In this document: piece after piece, positions 26,131 to 34,898 of the stretch
Numbering within the stretch: the first letter of the stretch is position 1
Layout: each line of letters starts with the position of its first letter
Source: an uncultured Pelagibacteraceae bacterium
GTDB lineage: Bacteria > Pseudomonadota > Alphaproteobacteria > Pelagibacterales > Pelagibacteraceae
NCBI GenBank assembly: GCA_902586495.1
Contig: CACIHQ010000010.1
Coordinates: forward strand, 1 to 42,684
Reading direction: 5' to 3'
Length of the DNA stretch: 42,684 nt
Made by a program: the position numbers and the translations under genes
The notes under the pieces: generated by a model
Told to the model about the DNA's origin: nothing
Databases searched by the model: none
What the model saw: only the letters and a program-made list of their open reading frames with translations

Positions 26131-27732
26131 TTATTTACTTGCAGGAGCTTTATCCTTAAATAATTTGAAATCTAAACTATCGATGAGAGCTTTAAATGAT
26201 GCATCAATTATGTTTGGTGATACGCCGATTGTAAACCAATTTTTTCCTTGAGAATCTGTGCTTTCAATAGATACTCTTGTGATAGCTTCAGTCCCTGTAT
26301 TTAAAATTCTTACCTTATAGTCAACTAGTTTTAAATCTTTCAAATATTCAGAATATTTTTCTAACTTAGTAACATTTTTTCTTATAGCATTATCCAAAGC
26401 ATGAACGGGTCCATTACCCTCTCCTTCGCAGACTATTTGTTCACCATCAACTTCCAATTTTGCTTTTGCTCTAGAAACTATCTTATCTTGATTATTTTTT
26501 GAGACTGAAACGTCATATTCTTTAATTGAAATATATCTTGGAATTTCTCCCATTACTCTTCTAGCTAGTAATTCAAAAGATGCATCAGCTCCATCATAAC
26601 TGTAACCAATGAACTCTCTATCTTTGACTTCTTCTAACAGTTTTTTAACTTTAGGATCATTTTCCTCAATATCGATCCCAATTGTTTTAAGTCTAGAAAG
26701 AATATTTGATTTACCTGACTGATCGGAAATAACAATATTTCTGTTATTACCAACATCCTCAGGATTAATATGCTCATAAGTCTTGGGATCTTTTTGAACA
26801 GCAGACACATGTAAACCACCTTTGTGTGAAAATGCTGCAGCACCAACATATGGTAGATGTTTGTTTGGTTTTCTATTTAGTATCTCATCAAGCAACCTTG
26901 AACATTGAGTAATATGTTTTATATTTTTTTCTTTTATACTTATTTCAAATTTATCTGATAACTCTTTCTTAAGATGAAAAGTTGGAATAATTGACATTAA
27001 ATTAGCATTACCACACCTTTCACCTAGACCATTAATAGTACCTTGAATTTGTCTCGCTCCTGATAAAACGGCTGCTATTGAATTTGCAACAGCGTTACCA
27101 GTATCATTATGTGCATGAATACCTAAACTATCACCAGGTATGTGTTCTGAAACTTCTTTTACTATCTTAGTTACTTCATGAGGAAGTGTGCCGCCATTAG
27201 TATCACATAGAACTATCCATTTAGCTCCGTTATCATAAGCAGCTTTAACACAAGCTAAAGCATATTCAGGGTTTGTCTTGTAGCCATCAAAGAAATGTTC
27301 TGCATCAAACATGAACTCTTTATTATTTTTTACAAAATGCTTTGTAGTTTCTTTAATGTTGTCTAAATTTTCCTCTTTAGATATTCCTAAAGCTACATCA
27401 ACATGGAAATCCCAAGACTTTCCAACTAAACAAACAGATTTCGTATTAGAATTTAAAATTGCTGACAAACCTGGATCATTTTCAGCACTTCGTCCTGCTT
27501 TTTTTGTCATTCCAAAAGCAGTAAAGGTAGAGTTTTTTAATTCTAAACCTTTCTGAAAAAATTCTGTATCAGACGGATTGGCGCCTGGCCAACCTCCTTC
27601 TATATAATCTACACCAAGATCATCTAAAGCATGTGCAATTTTTGTTTTTTCATCAATTGAAAAATGCACACCTTGAGTTTGAGCTCCATCTCGGAGAGTT
27701 GTGTCAAATATATATAATCTTTCTTTACTCAT
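26131..27732 (-). CDS. cimA: (R)-citramalate synthase
   Basis: A 533-residue enzyme of the LeuA/HMG-lyase-like family. It begins the CimA block FDTTLRDGAQTQGVHFS near 9-25, with VDYIEGGWPGANPSD following. The metal-binding HAHNDTG is near 207-213, with GTINGLGERCGN after it. The C-terminal third is the LeuA-type regulatory domain that senses the end product. CimA condenses pyruvate with acetyl-CoA to citramalate, giving 2-oxobutyrate for isoleucine without threonine. GGWPGANPSD and the overall layout separate it from isopropylmalate synthase and homocitrate synthase. It overlaps cysS by 4 bp. Confidence 0.92.
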   Translation of the reverse strand: MSKERLYIFDTTLRDGAQTQGVHFSIDEKTKIAHALDDLGVDYIEGGWPGANPSDTEFFQKGLELKNSTFTAFGMTKKAGRSAENDPGLSAILNSNTKSVCLVGKSWDFHVDVALGISKEENLDNIKETTKHFVKNNKEFMFDAEHFFDGYKTNPEYALACVKAAYDNGAKWIVLCDTNGGTLPHEVTKIVKEVSEHIPGDSLGIHAHNDTGNAVANSIAAVLSGARQIQGTINGLGERCGNANLMSIIPTFHLKKELSDKFEISIKEKNIKHITQCSRLLDEILNRKPNKHLPYVGAAAFSHKGGLHVSAVQKDPKTYEHINPEDVGNNRNIVISDQSGKSNILSRLKTIGIDIEENDPKVKKLLEEVKDREFIGYSYDGADASFELLARRVMGEIPRYISIKEYDVSVSKNNQDKIVSRAKAKLEVDGEQIVCEGEGNGPVHALDNAIRKNVTKLEKYSEYLKDLKLVDYKVRILNTGTEAITRVSIESTDSQGKNWFTIGVSPNIIDASFKALIDSLDFKLFKDKAPASK

Positions 27733-29072
27733 TTAAATTTCCACAGTGTTTTACCATCTTTGTCCTCTATTAAAACACCTTTGTCTGAAAGTTCATTTCT
27801 AATTCGATCAGCCTCTTTATAATCCTTATTTTCTCTAGCTTTGTCTCTTAAGTTTATCATTTTTTCAATTTCAGGTTCACTTAATGAAACTCTATCTCTT
27901 TTAAAATTATGCCATTGCTCACTCGTTTCATTTAACAAACCAATAAATCTACATGCTGACATAAATAAATCTCTGTTATCATCTTTAATTACTTTTTCAT
28001 ACAAGCCATGGAGATTAGCAATATAACCTGGGGTATTTAAATCTTCATATAGAGGTTTCAATATTTCATCAGGAACTTTTACAGGTTTGAAATTGTCTAA
28101 TTTTAATCGATACCACTTATCTAAAGTATTTTCACAATCAATTAATAATTTATCGTTCCAATCTAAGGGTTGTCTATAATGTGCACTCATCAGTGCCAAC
28201 CTAATTATTTGGCCACTCATTTTTTTTCTAAAATCTTTTATTTTCAAAATATTACCTTGAGACTTAGCCATTTTTTCATTCGACATTGTTATAAAGGCGT
28301 TATGTATCCAAAAGTTAGCAAAAACCTTTGTATCATTAGCACATCTAGATTGAGCAATTTCATTTTCGTGATGAGGAAAAATTAAATCAATACCACCACC
28401 ATGTATATCAAATTCATCACCTAAAAGTTTTTTTGACATAGCGGAACATTCTAAATGCCATCCTGGTCTACCTGGTCCCCAAGGAGATTCCCAAGAAGGT
28501 TCATCTTTAGTTGACGGCTTCCATAAAACAAAATCCTCAGAGTTTCTTTTGTTATAACTTATTTCAACTCTCGATCCTGCGATTAAATCCTCTAACTTTT
28601 TATTTGATAATTTTCCATACTCAGAAAATTTTTTTACTTCAAAATATACATGTTTATTATTTTCATATGCATAACCTTTTTTAACCAAATCGTTAATCAT
28701 TTGAATCATTAGATCTATATGCTCTGTAGCTTTTGGCTGGTGAGTGGGATCTTCACAATTTAAAAATTTACAGTCTTCGAAAAAACTTTTAGTTATTTTT
28801 TCAGTTAATTCTTTTGTTGTTATCTTAAGTTTTTGTGAAGATAAAATAATTTTATCATCAATATCTGTGATGTTTCTTACATATGTGACTCTTGAAAAAT
28901 TATTTTTTAAAATCTTAAAAAGAATATCAAAAATAACTAGTGGTCTTGCATTACCAATATGTGGATCATCATATACAGTTGGTCCACAAACATACATACC
29001 AATATTTTCTTTTTGTATTGGAATGAATTGTTCTTTTTTATTTGTTAAATTGTTTGTTAAAAAAATATCCAT
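27729..29072 (-). CDS. cysS: Cysteinyl-tRNA synthetase
   Basis: A 447-residue class I aminoacyl-tRNA synthetase. The HIGH-type motif is PHIGN within YVCGPTVYDDPHIGNAR near 27-43. The KMSKS-type motif is MAKSQGN in KMAKSQGNIL, a common variant. Zinc ligands are visible: the Cys of YVCGP, the Cys of WHLECSAM, and His/Glu of FPHHENEIAQS. The C terminus ends RNELSDKGVLIEDKDGKTLWK, as in most CysRS. It heads the minus-strand series cysS-cimA-DUF1989-trmJ-rpsD. A perfect 7 bp inverted repeat lies about 40-55 bp ahead of its ATG. Confidence 0.97.
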   Translation of the reverse strand: MDIFLTNNLTNKKEQFIPIQKENIGMYVCGPTVYDDPHIGNARPLVIFDILFKILKNNFSRVTYVRNITDIDDKIILSSQKLKITTKELTEKITKSFFEDCKFLNCEDPTHQPKATEHIDLMIQMINDLVKKGYAYENNKHVYFEVKKFSEYGKLSNKKLEDLIAGSRVEISYNKRNSEDFVLWKPSTKDEPSWESPWGPGRPGWHLECSAMSKKLLGDEFDIHGGGIDLIFPHHENEIAQSRCANDTKVFANFWIHNAFITMSNEKMAKSQGNILKIKDFRKKMSGQIIRLALMSAHYRQPLDWNDKLLIDCENTLDKWYRLKLDNFKPVKVPDEILKPLYEDLNTPGYIANLHGLYEKVIKDDNRDLFMSACRFIGLLNETSEQWHNFKRDRVSLSEPEIEKMINLRDKARENKDYKEADRIRNELSDKGVLIEDKDGKTLWKFK

Positions 29073-29109
29073 TTCACTTGATTAAGAAATATACCTTATT
29101 TGATGATTT

Positions 29110-29128
29110 GTTAATCTAATTGATTAAC
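29110..29128. repeat. 7 bp inverted repeat between nadE and cysS
   Basis: GTTAATC (29110-29116) and GATTAAC (29122-29128) are exact reverse complements around a TAATT loop. The stop codon of nadE (29124-29126) lies in one arm. There is no T-run after the stem on either strand, so it is not a standard intrinsic terminator. It could be an operator ahead of cysS, a 3'-end stem of the nadE message, or chance in AT-rich sequence. Confidence 0.35.
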
Positions 29129-29861
29129 TAGGAATTTTGCATACTGGAATAGGCTCCATTTTATGCATATTTTGTTTTCTAATTTTTTCGTATTCTGCTT
29201 TATGTGGAGAATTTGGATTCTTCATTGCATCTTCTAAGGCTTGATAATCAAAACCTAACTGACCCTCGTCAGTTCTTCCGTCATCCCAAAGACCGTCCGT
29301 TGGAGCAGCATCAATAATGTCTTGTAATATTCCAAGCTCTTTTCCAATTTCCCAAACTTCAGTTTTGTTACAATCTGCTATTGGTGAAATATCAACACCT
29401 CCATCTCCATATTTTGTATAAAATCCAACTCCAAAATCCTCTACTTTATTACCTGTTCCAACAACTATTCCTTTATTGGCTGCTGCTACTTGGTAAAGAG
29501 TTGTCATTCTTAATCTTGCTCTTGAATTTGCAAATCCATGTTCGTTATCAAATTTATTTAATGTTGATGAAAATGTTTCAAATAATTTATCTAAACTTAT
29601 AGTGTGTGCCTCTACATTTTTAAAATTTTTTACTAACCAATGTTGATGTTTTAAACTCAAATCATGTTGGTTTTCTATTTGCTTAATAGGCATAGTCAAA
29701 ACAATAGTTTTTAAGCCCGTCATCGCGCTTAATGTACTTGAGACAGATGAGTCGATTCCTCCCGATATACCAATTACCAAAGCTTGAGCTTTAGATGGCA
29801 TTTGATCAACATATGATTTGATCCAATTTGATATATATTTTACTTTTTCTGAAGGATTCAT
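29124..29861 (-). CDS. nadE: NH3-dependent NAD+ synthetase
   Basis: A 245-residue NadE of the ammonia-dependent type: it lacks the N-terminal nitrilase-like glutaminase domain of the long form. The PP-loop SGGIDSS lies in VIGISGGIDSSVSSTLSA near 27-44. NKVEDFGVGFYTKYGDGGVDI and NKTEVWEIGKELGI are the adenylation and deamido-NAD contacts of the family. It completes NAD synthesis; nadK, elsewhere in the window, uses the product. It lies 38 bp after the DAHP synthase gene. Confidence 0.95.
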   Translation of the reverse strand: MNPSEKVKYISNWIKSYVDQMPSKAQALVIGISGGIDSSVSSTLSAMTGLKTIVLTMPIKQIENQHDLSLKHQHWLVKNFKNVEAHTISLDKLFETFSSTLNKFDNEHGFANSRARLRMTTLYQVAAANKGIVVGTGNKVEDFGVGFYTKYGDGGVDISPIADCNKTEVWEIGKELGILQDIIDAAPTDGLWDDGRTDEGQLGFDYQALEDAMKNPNSPHKAEYEKIRKQNMHKMEPIPVCKIPS

Positions 29862-29899
29862 AAAATGTATTTAACAATCTTACGATATAAAGCAATAGA

Positions 29900-31279
29900 T
29901 CAAGATGCCTCTTGAATAGAATTTTTCGAATAGCTGCTATTCTTTTTAATCTCATCTGATATTAAAAAAGCTAATTCTAAAGCTTGATCTGCATTAAGCC
30001 TAGGATCACAATGAGTGTGGTATCTACTAGATAAATCTGCGTCAGAAATTTTTCTAGCTCCACCTGTACATTCTGTCACATTTTGACCTGTCATTTCAAT
30101 ATGTAAGCCTCCTGCGTATGAACCCTCACTTTGGTGAACTGCGAATACATCTCTTACTTCTTTTAAAACTCTATTAAAAGGTCTAGTTTTAAATCCAGTT
30201 GTAGATTTAATTGTGTTTCCATGCATTGGATCACAAGACCAAATTACATTTAATCCTTCTTTCTTAATAGTTCTTACGAGTTTGGGTAAAAATTTTTCAA
30301 CTGAGTCATATCCAAATCTTGATATTAAAGTAATCTTACCCTTTTCATTTTTTGGGTTTATCAAATTGCAGATTTTTACTATTTCCTCTGGTTTACTTGT
30401 AGGACCACATTTAATTCCTATTGGATTTTCTATACCTCTACAAAATTCGACATGTCCTCCATCTAATTGTCTTGTTCTATCACCGATCCATACAAAGTGA
30501 GCAGATGTGTCATGGAATTCTCCAGTTGTAGAGTCTATTCTGGTCATACTTTCCTCAAAAGGTAAATGTAAAGCCTCATGTGATGTCCAAAAATTGACTG
30601 TATACAATCTATTATTAAAATCTGATGTAATTCCGCAAGCTGACATGAATGCTAGAGCATCAGCAATTTTGTCCTCCAAATCTTTAAATTTCTTAGCTTG
30701 GGGACTTTTTTTTATGTAATCTAAATTCCACAAATGAACTTTATTTAAATCTGCAAAACCTCCTTTTGAAAAAGCTCTTAACAAATTTAAAGTTGATGCA
30801 GATTGAGAGTAAGCTCTGAAGAGTCTTTTTGGATCATGCTCTCTTGCTTTTTTATTAAATTCTATACCATTTACATTGTCACCTAAGTAGCTTGGAAGTT
30901 CTAAATTCCCTTGTTTTTCAGTTGGTGCACTCCTTGGTTTTGCAAATTGACCTGCTATTCTACCCAACTTAATAACTGGCAGTGATGCAGAATAAGTTAG
31001 CACTAACGACATTTGTAAAATTAGTTTAAAGTTATCTCTAATATTATCTGGATTAAATTCAGCAAAACTTTCTGCACAATCTCCACCTTGAAGTAAAAAA
31101 GCTTTACCATCTACTACTTCAGCAAGTTGTTGTTTTAAGTGTCTCGTTTCACCTGCAAATACAAGTGGTGGAAAGTTTTTTATCTTGCCTAAAACTTGTT
31201 CTAATTCTTTTTTATCTGAATATTCCGGAATGTGTTTTACCGGATATTTTCTCCAACTATTAATTTTCCAATTTTTCAT
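29900..31279 (-). CDS. Class II 3-deoxy-D-arabino-heptulosonate 7-phosphate (DAHP) synthase
   Basis: A 459-residue class II (plant/mycobacterial type) DAHP synthase, the first enzyme of the shikimate pathway, joining PEP and erythrose 4-phosphate. Motifs: LLQGGDCAESFAEF near 75-88, KLGRIAGQFAKPRSAP, FVWIGDRTRQLDGGHVEF and VIWSCDPMHGNT with the Mn-binding Cys/His/Glu/Asp set. I chose ATG 31277-31279 (MKNWKINSWRKYP); the upstream TTG at 31283-31285 adds only two residues. Its role upstream of 3-dehydroquinate synthase is worth noting, since the cyclase at 7.5-9.3 kb belongs to that superfamily but is not a normal AroB. Confidence 0.95.
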   Translation of the reverse strand: MKNWKINSWRKYPVKHIPEYSDKKELEQVLGKIKNFPPLVFAGETRHLKQQLAEVVDGKAFLLQGGDCAESFAEFNPDNIRDNFKLILQMSLVLTYSASLPVIKLGRIAGQFAKPRSAPTEKQGNLELPSYLGDNVNGIEFNKKAREHDPKRLFRAYSQSASTLNLLRAFSKGGFADLNKVHLWNLDYIKKSPQAKKFKDLEDKIADALAFMSACGITSDFNNRLYTVNFWTSHEALHLPFEESMTRIDSTTGEFHDTSAHFVWIGDRTRQLDGGHVEFCRGIENPIGIKCGPTSKPEEIVKICNLINPKNEKGKITLISRFGYDSVEKFLPKLVRTIKKEGLNVIWSCDPMHGNTIKSTTGFKTRPFNRVLKEVRDVFAVHQSEGSYAGGLHIEMTGQNVTECTGGARKISDADLSSRYHTHCDPRLNADQALELAFLISDEIKKNSSYSKNSIQEAS

Positions 31280-31346
31280 ATACAACTGTAAATTGTTGTA
31301 TCAGAGTTTTGTGAGTAATCAACTTAGAAATAAAGATTTAATAATA

Positions 31347-32171
31347 TCAAAAATTTAAATGTTTTAATGTTTCTTCGGATACATACCAAGCATCAAAAAC
31401 TGTTAAATCCCTAAAAATTCTCTCATATTTATTTAATTTCATCAAATCATCAATTTTAATTTGTAAGTTTGTAAAGTTATGCTCAATTGTAAATGCTTTG
31501 GGTCTGTAAATTTTAAAATTGAAAGATTTCAAAATCTCATATTCTGATCCCTCAGTATCTATTGAAATATAAGAGGGCGTTTTATTGTTAAAATAAATCT
31601 TAATTACATCATTTAAAGAAATTGTCTCTACAGGAATAATTTTACCTCCTTTTTTTCTTTCCTTTGTATTTCCGGGCAAGGAATTTATATCACTGTCGAC
31701 ATAATCATTGAGGGTAGAAAGTTCACCACTTTCAGACATGAAAAAATCTAAAGTTTTTCCTGTTTCAGACCAAATACACTCAGTAAAAATTTTTGTTTTT
31801 TTTCTATTAATTTTTAACGCATGGTGCCATTGAGGACTAGGCTCAAACAAAACCCCTTCCCAACCCAATGAACTTTCTAACATATAAGAGTTTGATAGAT
31901 TTAGGCCATCAGTAGCACCAAATTCTAAAAATGTTTTATCAAATTTATCCTCAATTATACAGGAGGCAAAAATATCCTGATATATTTGTGATTTCATATT
32001 TTTTTTATTTTTTAAATTTTCAATAAATTTTTTAAGAAGATTCTTTTTTTTATCCTCAATTGCACCTTGTTCATATGCTTTACTAAATAATAAAAAATCA
32101 TCTATTTTTTTAGATTGAGAAAAAAGTTTTAACTGCCAAAAGTTTAATTTATTTGTAAAATTTATCTTCAT
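31347..32171 (-). CDS. FkbM family SAM-dependent methyltransferase
   Basis: A 274-residue FkbM-type methyltransferase. FLEFGATDGLNLSNSYML near 80-97 is the SAM loop, LFEPSPQWH the next motif, and SYISIDTEGSEYEILKSF near 210-227 the family signature. The N-terminal 60 residues are Lys-rich and helical-looking and precede the methyltransferase fold. It is a lone glycan-type methyltransferase between DAHP synthase (67 bp) and glmS (216 bp), away from the sugar-transfer region at the left edge. The acceptor is unknown. Confidence 0.85.
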   Translation of the reverse strand: MKINFTNKLNFWQLKLFSQSKKIDDFLLFSKAYEQGAIEDKKKNLLKKFIENLKNKKNMKSQIYQDIFASCIIEDKFDKTFLEFGATDGLNLSNSYMLESSLGWEGVLFEPSPQWHHALKINRKKTKIFTECIWSETGKTLDFFMSESGELSTLNDYVDSDINSLPGNTKERKKGGKIIPVETISLNDVIKIYFNNKTPSYISIDTEGSEYEILKSFNFKIYRPKAFTIEHNFTNLQIKIDDLMKLNKYERIFRDLTVFDAWYVSEETLKHLNF

Positions 32172-32387
32172 TATTTTTTAACAAACTAACTTAAATAACT
32201 ATAAAGATATTTTGTTTATCATCAACACAGGTAGGTAAACACTGCTCAATATGTACCAATTTTTTGGGTAATTTTTATATTTGTAGATTTATTTTTGTCA
32301 AACCTAGACCCCTTTTAAAAAAATTATTGCAGATTTTATTAATAATATTTCTAACTCTTTAATTTAAAAATTAATTTTAATTTAAAA
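32172..32387. other. Intergenic region (216 bp) between glmS and the FkbM gene
   Basis: The longest gap in the window. Both flanking genes are on the minus strand, so it should contain the end of the glmS message and the promoter of the FkbM gene. I see AT-rich sequence with near-palindromic TTTAAATTAAAA-type runs just after the glmS stop, a CCCCTTTT block near 32308-32316, and the promoter candidate listed separately. No clear intrinsic terminator, small-RNA fold or reading frame was found. Confidence 0.5.
32198..32225 (-). promoter_or_regulatory. Candidate sigma70 promoter for the FkbM methyltransferase gene
   Basis: On the minus strand TTGATG (32225-32220) and TATAGT (32203-32198) are 16 bp apart, and the -10 box ends 26 bp before the ATG at 32171. 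Such AT-rich matches arise easily by chance; its position in the longest gap, ahead of a gene with no close upstream partner, is the main support. Confidence 0.35.
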
Positions 32388-34208
32388 TTACTCTACAGTA
32401 ACTGATTTAGCTAGATTTCGGGGCTTATCTATATCATAACCTTTTTTTAAAGCTGAATAATAAGCAAGTTTTTGAAGTGGGATAGTTAAAAGAAACGGAA
32501 GTAAATCATCATTAGTCTTTTCAACCTCCAGTGTTTCCCATATATTTTCAGAAATTATCTCATCAGAGCTTTTGTTGGTGATTAATAATACCTTTGCACC
32601 TCTTGCAATTACTTCCTGCATATTTGAAATTGTTTTTTTATAATAATTATCTCTAGGCGCCAATACTACAACTGGCATACCCTCTTCAATTAAAGCTAGA
32701 GGTCCGTGTTTCATCTCTCCAGCTGGATAACCTTCAGCATGTATATAGGATAATTCTTTTAATTTTAATGCACCTTCCAATGCTATAGGAAATGAAAAAC
32801 CCCTTCCTAAAAACATAGAGCCTTTAGCTTCATTAAAAATATTAGAAATGTTTTGTATTTTATTATCTAATAATAAAGTTTGTTCAACTAATTTTGGTAA
32901 ATTTTTCAAATCTTTTAATTTATCTATAAATATTTTTTTCTTTAAATCAGATCTTTGTAAGCCTAATTTTAACGCTAAAATATACAGAATAAGAATTTGG
33001 CCTAAAAATGCTTTTGTAGACGCGACTCCAATTTCGATACCACAATGAATTGGTAAAACAAACTTAGAGTCTCTTGCTATTGAACTTTCTATAACATTTA
33101 CTATTGCACATGTCTTCATGCCATTTTTATTACACAAGTCTAGCGCTGCATAGGTATCAGCAGTTTCTCCTGATTGTGAGACGAAAACATATAAATGGTC
33201 TTTCTTAAATCTATTTTTTCTGTATCTAAATTCTGATGCAATATCTACATTTACATCTAATGAAGTTAATTCCTCAAACCAATACTTTGCCATCAAACAA
33301 GAATGGTAAGCAGTCCCACAACCAATTAACGTAATAGAAGAAATTTCATTTTTTTTCCAGGGAATATTATGAATATTTATATTATTATTAGCTGTGTCTA
33401 TATATTCTTTAATACCATTTTTTAATGTTGTTGGCTGTTCTTCGATCTCCTTAGCCATAAAGTGCTTGTAATCTCCTTTATCATATTTTTCTTCTTCACT
33501 TGAAAGCTCTAAAACTTTTTTATTAATTTTAGTTCCATTTTCGCTAAAGAACTCTACATGGTCTTTTTTAATAATACAAAATTCCCCATCATTTAAATAA
33601 GTTATTTTATTCGTCATTGATTTTAGTGCATACGAGTCAGATCCTAAATAATTTTCATTGGGACCATAACCAACAGCTAAAGGAGAGCCTCTTCTTGCAC
33701 CAACAATTAGATCTGGTTTATCTTTAAATATTATTCCCAAAGCAAAACTTCCATGTAAAGCTTTTAAAGTTTTTTTTATTGAGTTAGTGATATTTTCTGT
33801 CTTTAAATTTTCAGTAATTAAATGAACGATTACTTCAGTATCTGTTTGAGATTTAAACTTATGACCTTTGCCTAATAAAAATTTTTTTAATAATGTTGAG
33901 TTTTCAATTATCCCATTGTGTACAACTGAAACGTTTTGAGAAGAATGTGGATGTGCATTGGTACTATTTGGCAACCCATGAGTAGCCCATCTTACATGAC
34001 CAATCCCAATTGTTCCTTCCATATTCTGTACCAAAGAATTTTTTTCTAAATTATCTACTCTACCTTCAGACTTAATTTCATTGATCAAACCATTAGAAAG
34101 AGTTGCAATACCTGCTGAGTCATAACCTCTGTATTCTAATTTTTTTAAAGAATTTATGATTGTAGCTGAGACTGATTTATTACTATTGATACCTATTATT
34201 CCACACAT
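32388..34208 (-). CDS. glmS: Glutamine-fructose-6-phosphate aminotransferase (GlcN-6-P synthase)
   Basis: A 606-residue GlmS, making glucosamine 6-phosphate for peptidoglycan and surface sugars. The start must be ATG 34206-34208, because Cys2 of MCGIIGINSN is the glutaminase nucleophile; the longer frame up to 34247 would bury it. The N-terminal half has EYRGYDSAGIA, GIGHVRWATHG and VVHNGIIEN. Two SIS domains follow (IGCGTAYHSC, SQSGETADT and GRGFSFPIALEGALKLKE), and the C terminus is DKPRNLAKSVTVE. Its start overlaps the glmU 3' end by 26 bp. No glmS ribozyme is present, as expected outside Firmicutes. Confidence 0.97.
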   Translation of the reverse strand: MCGIIGINSNKSVSATIINSLKKLEYRGYDSAGIATLSNGLINEIKSEGRVDNLEKNSLVQNMEGTIGIGHVRWATHGLPNSTNAHPHSSQNVSVVHNGIIENSTLLKKFLLGKGHKFKSQTDTEVIVHLITENLKTENITNSIKKTLKALHGSFALGIIFKDKPDLIVGARRGSPLAVGYGPNENYLGSDSYALKSMTNKITYLNDGEFCIIKKDHVEFFSENGTKINKKVLELSSEEEKYDKGDYKHFMAKEIEEQPTTLKNGIKEYIDTANNNINIHNIPWKKNEISSITLIGCGTAYHSCLMAKYWFEELTSLDVNVDIASEFRYRKNRFKKDHLYVFVSQSGETADTYAALDLCNKNGMKTCAIVNVIESSIARDSKFVLPIHCGIEIGVASTKAFLGQILILYILALKLGLQRSDLKKKIFIDKLKDLKNLPKLVEQTLLLDNKIQNISNIFNEAKGSMFLGRGFSFPIALEGALKLKELSYIHAEGYPAGEMKHGPLALIEEGMPVVVLAPRDNYYKKTISNMQEVIARGAKVLLITNKSSDEIISENIWETLEVEKTNDDLLPFLLTIPLQKLAYYSALKKGYDIDKPRNLAKSVTVE

Positions 34209-34827
34209 AATTATTTTTTTTATAATTTTTAATTTCAGTTTGCACACTTCTTGTTAAAGCTAAACTTTTTTTTCTAACATTTTTTGTAATTACAGATCCG
34301 GCACCAATTACACTATTCTCTTCTATTGTTACTGGAGCTACGAGTGATGAATTTGACCCAACAAAAACTTTATCTTTTATTTTGGTTCTGTGTTTTTTAA
34401 TACCATCATAATTACAAGTGATCGTTCCTGCTCCAATGTTCACAAATTTACCTATTTCACTATCTCCGATATAGGTCAGATGATTTACCTTAGATTTTTT
34501 ACCTATTAAGCTTTTTTTAACTTCAACAAAATTACCGATTTTTGAATTTTCTTTTAAAACTGAGCCAGGTCTAATTCGAGCATATGGTCCTACTTCAACT
34601 TTATTTTCTAATTTACAATCTTCTAAATGAGAAAAAGATTTTATAGTCACATTATTGCCTATTCTTACTTTTGCACCAAAAACTACATATGGTTCGATAG
34701 TAACATTTTTTCCAATCCTAGTATCTTTTGAAAAGTAAATTGTTTCTGGGCCAACCATTTTTACACCAGATTTTAAAAATTTATTTCTCAGATTATTCTG
34801 TTGCTTTTGTAAATTTAACTGTTTCAT
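34183..34827 (-). CDS. glmU: GlmU acetyltransferase half only (left-handed beta-helix), uridyltransferase domain absent
   Basis: A 214-residue protein equal to the C-terminal half of GlmU (about 230-455 of the usual 456). It begins with the linker helix (LRNKFLKSGVKMVGPET) and continues with hexapeptide repeats of the beta-helix: GPYARIRPGSVL, GNFVEVKKSLIG, NHLTYIGDSEIG, GAGTITCNYDG with the acetyl-CoA/GlcN-1-P site, and GSNSSLVAPVTI. It should acetylate GlcN-1-P. The N-terminal GlcNAc-1-P uridyltransferase is missing: the codon before the ATG is a stop (TAG), and the next 71 bp lead to a divergent gene. That step must be encoded elsewhere or not be needed. Confidence 0.9.
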   Translation of the reverse strand: MKQLNLQKQQNNLRNKFLKSGVKMVGPETIYFSKDTRIGKNVTIEPYVVFGAKVRIGNNVTIKSFSHLEDCKLENKVEVGPYARIRPGSVLKENSKIGNFVEVKKSLIGKKSKVNHLTYIGDSEIGKFVNIGAGTITCNYDGIKKHRTKIKDKVFVGSNSSLVAPVTIEENSVIGAGSVITKNVRKKSLALTRSVQTEIKNYKKNNYVWNNRYQ

Positions 34828-34843
34828 CTATGAAAATCTTTAT

Positions 34844-34872
34844 ATTATGTATATATGTTTCTTAATTCACAA
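34844..34872 (-). promoter_or_regulatory. Candidate promoter for the glmU-glmS pair
   Basis: On the minus strand TTGTGA (34872-34867) and CATAAT (34849-34844) have an ideal 17 bp spacer. The -10 box ends 16 bp before the ATG of the GlmU half at 34827. It lies in the short divergent gap shared with the HAD phosphatase gene. Confidence 0.4.
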
Positions 34873-34898
34873 AATATTTCTTAAAAATACTTTTGATT

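Noticed and set aside
28260-28300. KMAKS instead of KMSKS in CysRS as a defect
   Set aside because: This is a common natural variant in class I synthetases and does not suggest loss of function.
29381-29602. A Leu/Tyr-rich plus-strand frame over nadE
   Set aside because: It is antisense to the NadE active-site region, and its composition reflects the reverse of a conserved gene.
31282-31299. ACAAC...GTTGT inverted repeat next to the DAHP synthase start
   Set aside because: Only 5 bp arms with an 8 base loop, easily due to chance in AT-rich sequence.
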